Source: an uncultured Fusobacterium sp. (GTDB lineage: Bacteria; Fusobacteriota; Fusobacteriia; Fusobacteriales; Fusobacteriaceae). From it: DNA of 22,894 nt. This document shows, one piece after another, positions 13,964 through 21,831 of this stretch (its first letter is position 1; each line of letters begins with the position of its first letter). A model generated the notes under the pieces. That model was given only the letters and a program-made list of their open reading frames with translations, ran no database searches and was not told where the DNA came from. Made by a program: the position numbers and the translations under genes. Where the stretch lies: assembly GCA_900542625.1 (NCBI GenBank), contig UQOH01000031.1, forward strand, positions 1 through 22,894. Reading direction: 5' to 3'.

Positions 13964-16030
13964 ATGAAAAAAGAGGTTGCTGTAATTACAAGAGCTAAAG
14001 AGATAAGAAGTTCCATGAAAGACCAGATTGAAATGATTTTTGATGATCTGGTAAATGTAAACATATACAGTTTTGAAGATAAAACAATAGATAATTTAAA
14101 AAAATCAGATTTATATGTAATTTCAACAAGTGCTTATGAGCGTATGGATGAGAAATTTCTGAAAGAAAATAATACTGTACTGGTTGATTATACAATTTCA
14201 AAAGAAAAGCTTAATTTTTTAAAAAATTTTCCAAAAGGAACAAAAGCTGTTTTTTTTAATGTAAGTCCAAAAATGTGTATGGAAGCAATAGCTATGATGT
14301 ATCATCTTGGGGTAAACAATATAGAATTTATCCCTGCATATCCTAATATAGAGAAATTTCCTGAAAATCCTCTTATTATAACTCCGGGAGAAACAAAACT
14401 TCTTCCTTCAGAGGCAAAAGGAAAAGAAATTATTGATATAGGGCACAGAATACTTGATGCTAATACAATAATTGAAATTGCTTTGAAACTTGAATTTGAA
14501 CATATTTTATATTATAAAAAAATAAAAGAATATCTTGATACTGTTGCAACAAATGATTACAGTCTGAATAAAATTCTTGAAAAAGCCACTCAGTCTGAAA
14601 GCCAGCTTGGAATACTTATGGGCATTCTTGAAATTGCAATTATCGGTGTGGATAAAGATAATTTTATCTGTTCATGCAACGAAAGTGCTGAGAAAATTCT
14701 AAATAAAAAATGTTCAAACCTTATAGGAAACAGAGCTGAAGAGATACTTTCCATAATACCTTTTTCAGAAGTTCAGCAGACAAAAGCAGAAATCAGATCA
14801 AAACTTATTCAGATAAACGGAGAATATGTAAACCTTAACATCACTCCTGTTATAAAAACAGGAAACTATATGGGAGCTTTTGCTGTTTTGCAGAGATTTA
14901 AAGAGGAAGAACAGAAACAGCATGAATTAAGAAGACAGCTGTTAAACAAAGGGCATAAAGCAAAATATACATTTGATGATATTTTGGGAGAATCATCTTC
15001 AATAAAAAAGATAAAAGATATTGCCAAGAAAATGGCTAAGACAAATTCTGCTGTCCTTATTACAGGAGAAAGCGGAACAGGAAAAGAGCTTTTTTCTCAC
15101 TCTATTCATAATCATTCTGAAAGAAAAAATTATCCTTTTGTAGCTGTAAACTGTGCTGCCATTCCGGATAATCTTCTTGAAAGTGAGCTTTTCGGTTATG
15201 AGGAAGGAGCTTTTACAGGAGCAAAAAAAGGCGGAAAAATAGGGCTGTTTGAATGTGCTCACATGGGAACTCTTCTTCTTGATGAAATAGAGGGAATGAG
15301 CCCTGCTCTGCAGATAAAACTTTTAAGAGTTATTCAGGAAAAAGAGATTATGAAAATCGGCGGAGATAAAGTTATAAATATAGATGTAAGAATAATTGCC
15401 ACAACAAATGAAGATTTAAGAGATTTGATAAAAGAGGGAAAATTTAGAAAAGATTTGTATTACAGAATAAATACTCTTCCTATAATGGTTCCTCCTTTAA
15501 GGGACAGGGAAGATGATATCTATCTTTTTTTGGAAAAATTCAAATCAGATATCGGGGCAGAATTTAAATTTACTCCAAAAGCAAAAGAGGCCTTTAAAAG
15601 TTATAACTGGGAAGGAAATATCAGAGAGCTTAGAAATTATGTAGAATTTTTTAACTTTATGGGAGAAGAATATATAGAGTTTGAAGATATGCCTCTGGCT
15701 ATAAAAGAGTATTATGAGGAAAATAAAAACAGGGCTGATATTTATTCAGAAAATGATAAAAGCCATGAGCTGAGAGAAACAGCAGGAATAAGATATAAAG
15801 AGTATCTTTTTATATTGAAAAAAATAAAAGAAAATCAAAAAGCAGGTTTAAGCAGCGGAAGAAAAAATTTAGCTGTTATATGTAAGGAAAATGAAATAAA
15901 TCTTTCTGAACAGGAAATAAGAGGTATATTAAAAAATCTTGAGAAAATAGGATTTTTAGATGTATTTAAGGGAAGAAAAGGAAATACTCTTTCTGAAAAA
16001 GGAGAGGAATTTTTAAAAGAACTAAGTTAA
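13964..16030 (+). CDS. Sigma-54-interacting transcriptional activator (PrpR-N-like sensor, PAS, AAA+), atypical C-terminus
   Basis: A 688-residue regulator. Residues 1-195 resemble the PrpR-type N-terminal sensor fold (MKKEVAVITRAKEI, then alternating strands and helices). A PAS domain follows at about 215-310 (ILEIAIIGVDKDNFICSCNESAEKIL). The AAA+ core starts near 340 and has Walker A GESGTGKE (368-375), the sigma-54-contacting GAFTGA (415-420), Walker B with D440-E441 and the arginine-finger region FRKDLYYRIN. The protein should therefore hydrolyse ATP to open sigma-54 promoters. Unusually, the tail (about 600-688) has no Fis-type helix-turn-helix. It looks like a winged helix (NLAVICKENEINLSEQEIRG, then GFLDVFKGRKGNTLSEKG). 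It sits next to the purine permease, but its target and signal are unknown. A strong GGGGAAAG site precedes the ATG. Confidence 0.88.
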   Translation: MKKEVAVITRAKEIRSSMKDQIEMIFDDLVNVNIYSFEDKTIDNLKKSDLYVISTSAYERMDEKFLKENNTVLVDYTISKEKLNFLKNFPKGTKAVFFNVSPKMCMEAIAMMYHLGVNNIEFIPAYPNIEKFPENPLIITPGETKLLPSEAKGKEIIDIGHRILDANTIIEIALKLEFEHILYYKKIKEYLDTVATNDYSLNKILEKATQSESQLGILMGILEIAIIGVDKDNFICSCNESAEKILNKKCSNLIGNRAEEILSIIPFSEVQQTKAEIRSKLIQINGEYVNLNITPVIKTGNYMGAFAVLQRFKEEEQKQHELRRQLLNKGHKAKYTFDDILGESSSIKKIKDIAKKMAKTNSAVLITGESGTGKELFSHSIHNHSERKNYPFVAVNCAAIPDNLLESELFGYEEGAFTGAKKGGKIGLFECAHMGTLLLDEIEGMSPALQIKLLRVIQEKEIMKIGGDKVINIDVRIIATTNEDLRDLIKEGKFRKDLYYRINTLPIMVPPLRDREDDIYLFLEKFKSDIGAEFKFTPKAKEAFKSYNWEGNIRELRNYVEFFNFMGEEYIEFEDMPLAIKEYYEENKNRADIYSENDKSHELRETAGIRYKEYLFILKKIKENQKAGLSSGRKNLAVICKENEINLSEQEIRGILKNLEKIGFLDVFKGRKGNTLSEKGEEFLKELS

Positions 16031-16037
16031 AGTATAT

Positions 16038-16206
16038 TAAAAAATAAGAATAAAATTTTCGAGATTAAAAATATCTGCGTAATTTATGCAGCGAGTTCAT
16101 CGTAAAAAACGATATGTTTGAGGCTGTTAAGCCGAGTTTATCGTTTTTAGAGGAATGAGCAATATAAATCTGCTGATATTTTTTCCTAGAGAATTTTATT
16201 CTTAAT
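16038..16206. repeat. Palindromic repeat element, copy 1 (inverted relative to copy 2)
   Basis: About 169 bases bounded by imperfect inverted ends (AAGAATAAAATT at 16046 and its complement ending at 16203). The outer ~52 and ~55 bases match the reverse complement of copy 2 almost exactly. The centre differs: here an AAAAACGAT stem (16105-16113 with 16140-16148) encloses TGTTTGAG and GAGTTT. The whole can fold into a long cruciform or hairpin. It lies between convergent genes and may also terminate transcription. No ORF is present; it resembles a MITE-like dispersed element. Confidence 0.85.
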
Positions 16207-16214
16207 TAGCTTTA

Positions 16215-16649
16215 TTATTCTTGAAATGCAATCACCATTTTTCTTAATATTTTTTTTAATGTTTCTGCCTCCTCTTTTGTCAGAGGTGATGTCAGCTCCT
16301 GCTCCATCTCTTTCCTTATATTAAGACATATTTTTCTCATTTTTTCCCCTTCAGGAAGAACCACAACTTTTTTCAGACGTCCGTCCACTGCTGATGTTTC
16401 ACGGGAAATAAATTTCTTTTCCTCCATAAGACTAAGCATTTTTGACGCTGTAGCACGATTTATTGAAAATTCTGTTTCAATATCTTTCTGGTAAATATCT
16501 TTATCTGTGTTGTCCATAAGATAATCTATTACCCATAAATTAGAAAGAGAACATTCGTTTGTTTCTTTTCTGCTGTAAAGAGAATGACTGTATTTTTGTA
16601 TAAAGTTATTTAATTTTCTAAGATAAAAACCTATATCGTTATTTTTCAT
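16215..16649 (-). CDS. MarR-family transcriptional regulator
   Basis: A 144-residue winged-helix regulator. A helical dimerisation region (1-35) is followed by the DNA-binding core: KDIYQKDIETEFSINRATASKMLSLMEEKKFI as recognition helices, then the wing SAVDGRLKKVVVLPEG with the characteristic D-x-R motif. C-terminal helices (LTKEEAETLKKILRKMV) complete the dimer. MarR proteins usually repress transport or stress genes until a small aromatic ligand binds. Its own promoter is overlapped by a GTTTG/CAAAC dyad, so autoregulation is likely. It is divergent from malQ, 253 bases away, but a role in controlling malQ is not shown. The partner gene and ligand are unknown. Confidence 0.88.
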   Translation of the reverse strand: MKNNDIGFYLRKLNNFIQKYSHSLYSRKETNECSLSNLWVIDYLMDNTDKDIYQKDIETEFSINRATASKMLSLMEEKKFISRETSAVDGRLKKVVVLPEGEKMRKICLNIRKEMEQELTSPLTKEEAETLKKILRKMVIAFQE

Positions 16650-16674
16650 AAAAAATCACCTTTTTAAATTATTT

Positions 16675-16718
16675 GTTTGCAGACAAACTATTATAAAATT
16701 TCAATTTATTTTTGTCAA
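16675..16718 (-). promoter_or_regulatory. MarR gene promoter with adjoining operator dyad
   Basis: On the minus strand, perfect TTGACA (16713-16718) and perfect TATAAT (16690-16695) have a 17-base spacer. Immediately downstream of the -10, GTTTG and CAAAC form an inverted repeat with a 4-base centre (16675-16688). A bound dimer there would block initiation, as in typical MarR autorepression. Confidence 0.78.
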
Positions 16719-16827
16719 TAAAAAAATAAAAAATATATACAAGAGAGATGTGGAAAATTTCAAAAAAAATTTTTTTATTTTTTTCACATTACCATTGTAT
16801 ACATAAATTTTTTTAATTAATTTTATA

Positions 16828-16856
16828 TTGCTTAATTTTTTATGATTTGTTATATT
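16828..16856 (+). promoter_or_regulatory. Promoter of malQ
   Basis: TTGCTT (16828-16833) and TATATT (16851-16856) are 17 bases apart, about 45 bases upstream of the malQ start. The rest of the 253-base divergent gap is A/T-rich with homopolymer runs and nothing else I can name. Confidence 0.6.
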
Positions 16857-16902
16857 ATAAACAGATATAATAAAATATTTTAAACAGAAAGGCTGATTAA
16901 TT

Positions 16903-18420
16903 ATGATAAAACGTTCTAGCGGTGTTCTTATGCACATATCATCTCTTCCGGGAAAATATGGAATAGGAAGTTTTGGTAAAGAGGCTGTAGAATTTTCTAA
17001 AATTTTAAAGGAAATGGGATTCAGCTATTGGCAGACTCTTCCTTTCGGTACAGTTGACAAATGCAACTCTCCTTATAAAAGTTTCTCTGCTTTTGCAGGA
17101 AATCCATATTTTATTGATCTTCCTGCTCTTGCTGAAAAAGGGCTGCTTACGGAGGAAGAGTTAAAAGAAAATGAATGTGTTAATCCATTCTTTGTAGATT
17201 TTCAATGGATTAACCAAACAAGAGATAAAGTTCTTCGTACTGCATACAGCAGAATTACTGAAGAGGACAGAAAATTAATTTATGATTTCTGCAGTCTGAA
17301 TAAACACTGGCTGCCTGATTTTGCTCTATATATGACTTTAAGAGAAAAAAATGATAATAAAGACTGGTATGATTGGGAAGATAAAAAATTAAAATTCCAT
17401 GATAAAGACGCTGTTGCAGAGGCAATGATAATATATGCTGAAGATGTTCTGTATCACGAGTTTCTTCAATATGAATTTTATTCTCAATGGAAAAAAGCAA
17501 AAGCTGAAATAAATAAAAACGGAATAAAAATGATAGGAGATATGCCTATATATGTTTCTCTTGAAAGTTCTGATGTGTGGGCCAACCGTGAGCTGTTTGA
17601 TCTTTCAGAAGACGGAAGTCCAAGACTTGTGGCAGGTGTTCCCCCTGATTATTTTGCAGAAGAGGGACAGATGTGGGGAAATCCTCTATATAACTGGGAT
17701 TTTATGAAAACCCAAAATTATGCTTGGTGGGTAAAACGTATTGAAAATTCTCTTCTTATTTTTGATATGGTAAGAATAGATCACTTCAGAGGCTTTTCTG
17801 CTTACTGGGCTATTCCTGCGAAAGCAGAAACAGCAAAAAGCGGAAACTGGGTAAAGGGACCGGGAATGGATTTTTTTGATATTATAATGAAGAAATTTGA
17901 TAACTCACAAATTATTGCTGAAGATTTAGGGGATATTGACGAAGATGTTTATAATCTTCTTATGCAGACAAAACTTCCAGGAATGAGAGTAATGCAGTTT
18001 GCTTTTATTGGTGATAAAGACAGCATTCATCTTCCTCATAATTATGAAAGAAATGTTATTGCATATACAGGAACTCACGACAACAACACAATTCTTGGCT
18101 GGCTGTGGGAGGCTGAACCTGAAAACAGAAAAACAGCTTTGGAATATTGTAATTTCACAGGAGATGACTGGGGAAAAGGCGGATATTACAGTGAGTCATG
18201 CCGTTGTATTATAAGAGTTTTATGGCAGAGTGTGGCTCAGCTTACAATAGTGCCTGTTCAGGATTTATGTGGTTTTGGAAGTGACACTAAAATGAATCAT
18301 CCGGGAATTGCCACAGGAAACTGGGCTTTCCGCATTACAAAAGAGGCTCTCTCACAAATAGACAAAGAATGGATAAAAAATTTGAATACAACTTACAGAA
18401 GAGTTATAGAAAAAATATAA
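16903..18420 (+). CDS. malQ: 4-alpha-glucanotransferase (amylomaltase, GH77)
   Basis: A 505-residue cytoplasmic enzyme that transfers alpha-1,4-glucan segments between maltodextrins and releases glucose, serving maltose or glycogen breakdown. The GH77 catalytic triad is visible: nucleophile D293 in VRIDHFRGF, acid/base E340 in IIAEDLGD, and the stabilising Asp D393 in GTHDNNT. SSGVLMHISSLPGKYGIGSFG at the N-terminus and the SPYKSFSAFAGNPYFIDL loop are signature segments. Length matches the short bacterial amylomaltases. The AAAGG site precedes the ATG. The glucose released could be used by the ROK kinase at 9608-10555. No other maltodextrin genes are adjacent. A small DUF1653 gene follows 27 bases later. 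Confidence 0.95.
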   Translation: MIKRSSGVLMHISSLPGKYGIGSFGKEAVEFSKILKEMGFSYWQTLPFGTVDKCNSPYKSFSAFAGNPYFIDLPALAEKGLLTEEELKENECVNPFFVDFQWINQTRDKVLRTAYSRITEEDRKLIYDFCSLNKHWLPDFALYMTLREKNDNKDWYDWEDKKLKFHDKDAVAEAMIIYAEDVLYHEFLQYEFYSQWKKAKAEINKNGIKMIGDMPIYVSLESSDVWANRELFDLSEDGSPRLVAGVPPDYFAEEGQMWGNPLYNWDFMKTQNYAWWVKRIENSLLIFDMVRIDHFRGFSAYWAIPAKAETAKSGNWVKGPGMDFFDIIMKKFDNSQIIAEDLGDIDEDVYNLLMQTKLPGMRVMQFAFIGDKDSIHLPHNYERNVIAYTGTHDNNTILGWLWEAEPENRKTALEYCNFTGDDWGKGGYYSESCRCIIRVLWQSVAQLTIVPVQDLCGFGSDTKMNHPGIATGNWAFRITKEALSQIDKEWIKNLNTTYRRVIEKI

Positions 18421-18447
18421 CCTGAATTGAAATGGAGCTGAAATTTT

Positions 18448-18678
18448 ATGAGAGAAATAATAACAGACAGAATATACAAACACTTTAAAGGAAAAAATTA
18501 TAAAGTTCTGAATATTGCTGTTCATACAGAAACAAGGGAAAAACTGGTAATCTATCAGGCTCTTTACGGAGATTTTGGTATTTTTGCCAGACCTTATGAT
18601 ATGTTTGCCTCTGAAGTTGACAGAGAAAAATATCCGGACGTTAAGCAAAAATATCGTTTTGAATTAATTGAAGAATAA
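18448..18678 (+). CDS. DUF1653 domain protein
   Basis: A 76-residue protein that is essentially one DUF1653 domain: YKHFKGKNYKVLNIAVHTETREKLVIYQALYG, then IFARPYDMFASEVDREKYP. The HFKG, HTET and RPxxMF motifs are all conserved. The domain is small and mostly beta; its biochemical role is unknown. It is 27 bases after malQ and before a strong terminator, so the two genes are probably co-transcribed. The ribosome site (GGAG) is about 11 bases upstream and only moderate. Confidence 0.85.
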   Translation: MREIITDRIYKHFKGKNYKVLNIAVHTETREKLVIYQALYGDFGIFARPYDMFASEVDREKYPDVKQKYRFELIEE

Positions 18679-18685
18679 AAATAAG

Positions 18686-18722
18686 TCAGGTTAGTCTAAT
18701 TACACTAACCTGATTTTATTTT
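18686..18722. terminator. Terminator between convergent DUF1653 and recombinase genes
   Basis: TCAGGTTAGT (18686-18695) pairs perfectly with ACTAACCTGA (18704-18713) around an 8-base loop, followed by TTTTATTTTTT. The A-rich 5' flank may serve the opposite strand. It overlaps the stop of the recombinase gene. Confidence 0.88.
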
Positions 18723-19489
18723 TTAGCAGATTTATTTGCACGATAAAAAGAAGCTCTGCTTACAATGGAAGGAACTTCTATATATCCTTTTTCCTGTCGG
18801 AATTTACCCATATATATTTTATTTTCAATAATATATTTAATTGTTGTATGTGGAAAATCGAAACCAAAAATATATTTTACATCATTTGCTATTGATCTGT
18901 AAGACTGTCCCAGTATTCTTTGATGAAAAATAAATTGAATCATGGCTCTTTCATTTTCATTTACAATCAGAGAATCGTTGTCGCTTAAATATCCAATAGG
19001 AACATTTCCTGAAGAATGAAGATTTTTGGTAAATTTATTTTTCTTACCGGAGTTGGTTCTCATATTAATCATCTTTTTCTCAAAAGAGGCAAAAGCAACA
19101 ATAATATCTTTCATCAGTCCGCCGTTTGGTGTATCTTCAAATTTCTGCTCTGATGATAAAATAGAGCAGTTAAAACGGGTAAGTTCAAACTCCAGATATC
19201 CTAAAAGCATAGTATTTCTGGCAACCCTGTCAAGCTTTTGAGCTACAAGATAACTTATTGGTCTGTCTGTTTTTGAGAAAAATTTAATCTGTTCGATAGC
19301 CTCAGCAAGTCCAACTCTTTTATCAATAGTTTCAGCACCACTTATACCTTCATCAGCGAATATATTTATAAGTTCTATGTTATTTTCTTTACAATATTTT
19401 ATAATTGATTTTTCTTGAATCTCCAGTCCTTGTCCTTCTTTTACCTGACGTTCACTGGAAACTCTTATATAACCTACAGCATATTTCAT
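18716..19489 (-). CDS. Serine recombinase (resolvase/invertase N-domain plus recombinase domain), short form
   Basis: The frame stays open upstream to 19630, but the true start is most likely the ATG at 19487-19489 (MKYAVGYIRVSS). The recombinase fold begins right there, an AAAGGA site lies upstream, and a good promoter (19541-19570) would otherwise fall inside the gene. The resulting 257-residue protein has the catalytic serine in YIRVSSERQ (S11), the conserved LDRVARN and GGLMKDIIVAFASFEKKMI helix, and a PF07508-like part (VPIGYLSDN, ILGQSYRSIANDVKYIFG, TTIKYIIENKIYMGKF). It stops soon after and lacks the zinc ribbon and coiled coil of large serine integrases. It may act as a resolvase or invertase for a plasmid or element, as suggested by the divergent parAB. 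No recombination site is certain. Confidence 0.85.
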   Translation of the reverse strand: MKYAVGYIRVSSERQVKEGQGLEIQEKSIIKYCKENNIELINIFADEGISGAETIDKRVGLAEAIEQIKFFSKTDRPISYLVAQKLDRVARNTMLLGYLEFELTRFNCSILSSEQKFEDTPNGGLMKDIIVAFASFEKKMINMRTNSGKKNKFTKNLHSSGNVPIGYLSDNDSLIVNENERAMIQFIFHQRILGQSYRSIANDVKYIFGFDFPHTTIKYIIENKIYMGKFRQEKGYIEVPSIVSRASFYRANKSAKK

Positions 19490-19540
19490 ATTTAGATAAT
19501 CCTTTCTCTCACTGGGATAATGAAAAAATTTCTTTAATAC

Positions 19541-19570
19541 ATTATACGATATTTTTCTTATATTTGTAAA
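19541..19570 (-). promoter_or_regulatory. Promoter of the serine recombinase gene
   Basis: On the minus strand, TTTACA (19565-19570) and a perfect TATAAT (19541-19546) are 18 bases apart, giving a ~45-base leader. A GACTT/AAGTC inverted repeat (19571-19585) abuts the -35. Confidence 0.68.
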
Positions 19571-19623
19571 GACTTTTGAGAAGTCAAAAAAAATATGATA
19601 CACACTTTTACAGAAAAAATAAG

Positions 19624-19658
19624 TTGACATTACACACTATTTGGAGTATAAATATACT
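19624..19658 (+). promoter_or_regulatory. parAB promoter with operator-like dyad
   Basis: TTGACA (19624-19629) and TATAAA (19647-19652) have a 17-base spacer. The -10 is overlapped by the inverted repeat AGTATA-AA-TATACT (19645-19658). An 8-base direct repeat TACACACT occurs at 19599-19606 and again inside the spacer (19631-19638). This fits autorepression of a partition operon, perhaps by the ribbon-helix-helix part of ParA. Confidence 0.68.
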
Positions 19659-19698
19659 AGGAAATATAAACTGATAATAGAGAAAGCAGGAGGGAACA

Positions 19699-20634
19699 AT
19701 GGAAGGTAAGAAAAAAGAGTTAAAAAGCAAGAAATTCAGAAAAAATGTAATGCTTGAAGTAGATAAAGACAAAGATGTAAAAACTCTGGCAAAGAAAAGA
19801 GGAGAAAAAGAATCTACTATAATAAATGAGGCTTTGGGAGAATACTTTTCAAAAAGAATGAACACAAAGTTTATAGCTTTTCTTAATCAAAAGGGAGGAG
19901 TAGGAAAATCTACTTCTGCTCAAAGTGTATCTGTAGGACTTGCTAAACTTAAAAAAAGAGTTCTTGCCATTGATGTTGACCCTCAGGGAAACTTCACAAA
20001 AGGTCTTGGAGCTTATGAGCCGGGAATGCCTAGTGTGTATGAAATGCTGAAAGGGGAAATTGCTCCTGAAGATGCAATAATCACAAGAGAGGGTATTGAT
20101 ATTATTCCTGCTGACCTTAGATTATCACAATTTGAATACCTTGAACTTCCGGGAAAAGAGTTTTTATTAAAAAACAGATTTTCAGATTTTGATTTTACAA
20201 AATATGATTATGTTGTTTTTGACTGTGCTCCAAGTTTTGGGAAATTAAACTTAGGTGTTCTGGCAATGGTGCATTCTATCTATGTCCCTATCCAGACAGA
20301 ATATTATGCAATGGAAGGTGTTACTCAGCTTATGCAGACAATAGAGATGGGAAGAAATCTTCTTATGAATAAAGAACTTTCATTAAAAGGTGTGTTTGCA
20401 ACAATGTATGACAGCAGAAGAAATCTTGATAAGGCAGCTCTTGACAAAGTGGCTGAGTTTTTTGAGAACAAGCTGATGGATACAAAAATAAGAAGAAATA
20501 TAAAGCTTTCAGAAGCTCAGGCAAGTCACAAATCTATATTTGCCTATGATTCTACTTGTAATGGTGCAAAAGATTATATGAACCTTACTAAAGAAATAAT
20601 AGCAAGAGAGGAGACTGTTGAAGATGAGCAGTAA
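19699..20634 (+). CDS. parA: ParA-family partition ATPase with N-terminal ribbon-helix-helix-like domain
   Basis: A 311-residue protein. Residues 12-52 look like a ribbon-helix-helix DNA-binding domain: strand KFRKNVMLEV, helix DVKTLAKKRG, turn, then helix ESTIINEALGEYFSK. The Walker ATPase starts at M54 with FIAFLNQKGGVGKSTSAQS (signature lysine K65, P-loop K70), followed by VLAIDVDPQGNFT and YDYVVFDCAPSFGKLN. ParA proteins form ATP-dependent dimers on DNA and move ParB-bound plasmids or chromosomes. Most plasmid ParAs with an extra DNA-binding part use a helix-turn-helix, so an RHH fusion is less usual. The GGAGGG site precedes the first ATG. An internal start at M54 is possible but has only a distant GGGAG. 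It overlaps parB by 11 bases. Confidence 0.88.
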   Translation: MEGKKKELKSKKFRKNVMLEVDKDKDVKTLAKKRGEKESTIINEALGEYFSKRMNTKFIAFLNQKGGVGKSTSAQSVSVGLAKLKKRVLAIDVDPQGNFTKGLGAYEPGMPSVYEMLKGEIAPEDAIITREGIDIIPADLRLSQFEYLELPGKEFLLKNRFSDFDFTKYDYVVFDCAPSFGKLNLGVLAMVHSIYVPIQTEYYAMEGVTQLMQTIEMGRNLLMNKELSLKGVFATMYDSRRNLDKAALDKVAEFFENKLMDTKIRRNIKLSEAQASHKSIFAYDSTCNGAKDYMNLTKEIIAREETVEDEQ

Positions 20635-21562
20635 AAAGAACGATTTTTTTAAAGATATATCAATAGACCAGTATAAAAATCTTGGTGCAAAAGTTACTGA
20701 AAATGTGGAAATGATGGCTGAAAATGGTTTTGGAAGCCTTAACGGTGTAAAAATAAACAATATTCCCGGAGCGTCTCTTGTAAATTTTACTAAAACTATA
20801 CTGGATAATATAGATTTAAATGATAAGAAATATATATTAAGAGAAAAAGATTTTAAGTCTCTTATTGAAGATGAGGGAATAGAAGGTCTGTCTTCAAGTA
20901 TTTATGAAGTGGGATTAATCAACCCTGTTTATATTCAGAAAAAAGAAGGTGGAAAATACAGAATTGTTTCAGGGTACAGAAGAACTGCTGCCATAAAATT
21001 AGGTTATATAAACTATGGAGATGAATATTCTTTTGACGGAAAAGTTGTAATAATTCCTGAAAATTATTCTGCTGATGACCTTGAAGTATTCCAGATTAAT
21101 GAAAATACACACAGGGAAGATCTGTCTATTCTTGAACTTGCTTACAGATTTCATGTTGCAAGTGAAAAAAGAAAAGTTACTATTGAAGAGCTTGGAGACG
21201 AATATAATATGAGCTCAAGACAGGTAAAAAGGATAAAGGGAAGTTTAAATTATCCTACACCTGTTAAAAGACATATAAACGAATTAAAGCTGAGTAAGGC
21301 AGAAGAGATAAACAAACTGATAAAAGCATTAAATCTTCCTGAAGAGGAGATGGAAGAATATATATTAAAAGTTCAGGACTGGTCAAGAGATGAGATGAGA
21401 GCTGAACTGAAAAAAATAAAGGCAGATGAACAAAAACCTTTAGTGGACACAAAATATGCCAGAAATTCTTCAAATATAAAAATAAATGAAAAACTTACAG
21501 AAGAGCAGTTTGAAGAGTTAAAAAATATGATAATTGCAAAAATTCAAGAATTTAAAAAATAA
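20624..21562 (+). CDS. parB: ParB-family partition protein
   Basis: A 312-residue DNA-binding CTPase-like partition protein, the partner of ParA. It has the ParB N-terminal fold: LREKDFKSLIEDEGIEGLSSSIYEVGLINPVYIQ, then box II SGYRRTAAIKLG and FQINENTHREDLSILELAYRF. A helix-turn-helix follows (TIEELGDEYNMSSRQVKRIKG) and a C-terminal helical dimer part. I prefer the ATG at 20624 (GAGGAG site 10 bases upstream) over the in-frame TTG at 20618, whose spacing to the same site is only 4 bases. The gene overlaps parA, so translation is coupled. No perfect parS (TGTTTCACGTGAAACA-like) site was seen in the window, so the centromere is probably of plasmid type or elsewhere. Confidence 0.88.
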   Translation: MSSKKNDFFKDISIDQYKNLGAKVTENVEMMAENGFGSLNGVKINNIPGASLVNFTKTILDNIDLNDKKYILREKDFKSLIEDEGIEGLSSSIYEVGLINPVYIQKKEGGKYRIVSGYRRTAAIKLGYINYGDEYSFDGKVVIIPENYSADDLEVFQINENTHREDLSILELAYRFHVASEKRKVTIEELGDEYNMSSRQVKRIKGSLNYPTPVKRHINELKLSKAEEINKLIKALNLPEEEMEEYILKVQDWSRDEMRAELKKIKADEQKPLVDTKYARNSSNIKINEKLTEEQFEELKNMIIAKIQEFKK

Positions 21563-21573
21563 AAATTAATGAA

Positions 21574-21738
21574 AATTAAGAATAAAATTCTCTAGGAAAA
21601 AATATCAGCTATCTATATTGCTCACAGAAAGAAAATTTGAAACTCATTTCACTCAAACAGTCAAATTTTCTGTATTCTGTTTCGCTGCATAGATTACGCA
21701 GATATTTTTAATCTCGAGAATTTTATTCTTATTTTTTA
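21574..21738. repeat. Palindromic repeat element, copy 2
   Basis: About 165 bases, reverse-complement orientation of the element at 16038-16206. Ends are AAGAATAAAATT (from 21578) and its complement (to 21730). The central stem is AGAAAATTTGA (21630-21640) with TCAAATTTTCT (21661-21671), different from copy 1 yet perfectly paired, around the shared AAACTC and CTCAAACA loop motif. It follows parB directly, and no ORF is present. The rest of the 350-base gap to the next gene holds a promoter and an A/T-rich hairpin (21811-21839). Confidence 0.85.
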
Positions 21739-21831
21739 GTCAGAAATTTTTTGTATATTTCTGCATATTTTTAAATCATCATACAAAAATTATGTATGTA
21801 AAAAGAACTCTTTTTCATATATATTATATAT

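Noticed and set aside
16701..16937. Minus-strand ORF of 78 codons across the MarR-malQ gap
   Set aside because: It overlaps the malQ start and both promoters, is Phe/Lys/Ile-rich low-complexity sequence, and has no ribosome site.
19490..19630. N-terminal 47-residue extension of the serine recombinase
   Set aside because: It contains the gene's own promoter, precedes the normal family start (MKYAVGYIRVSS), and its own upstream site is poor.
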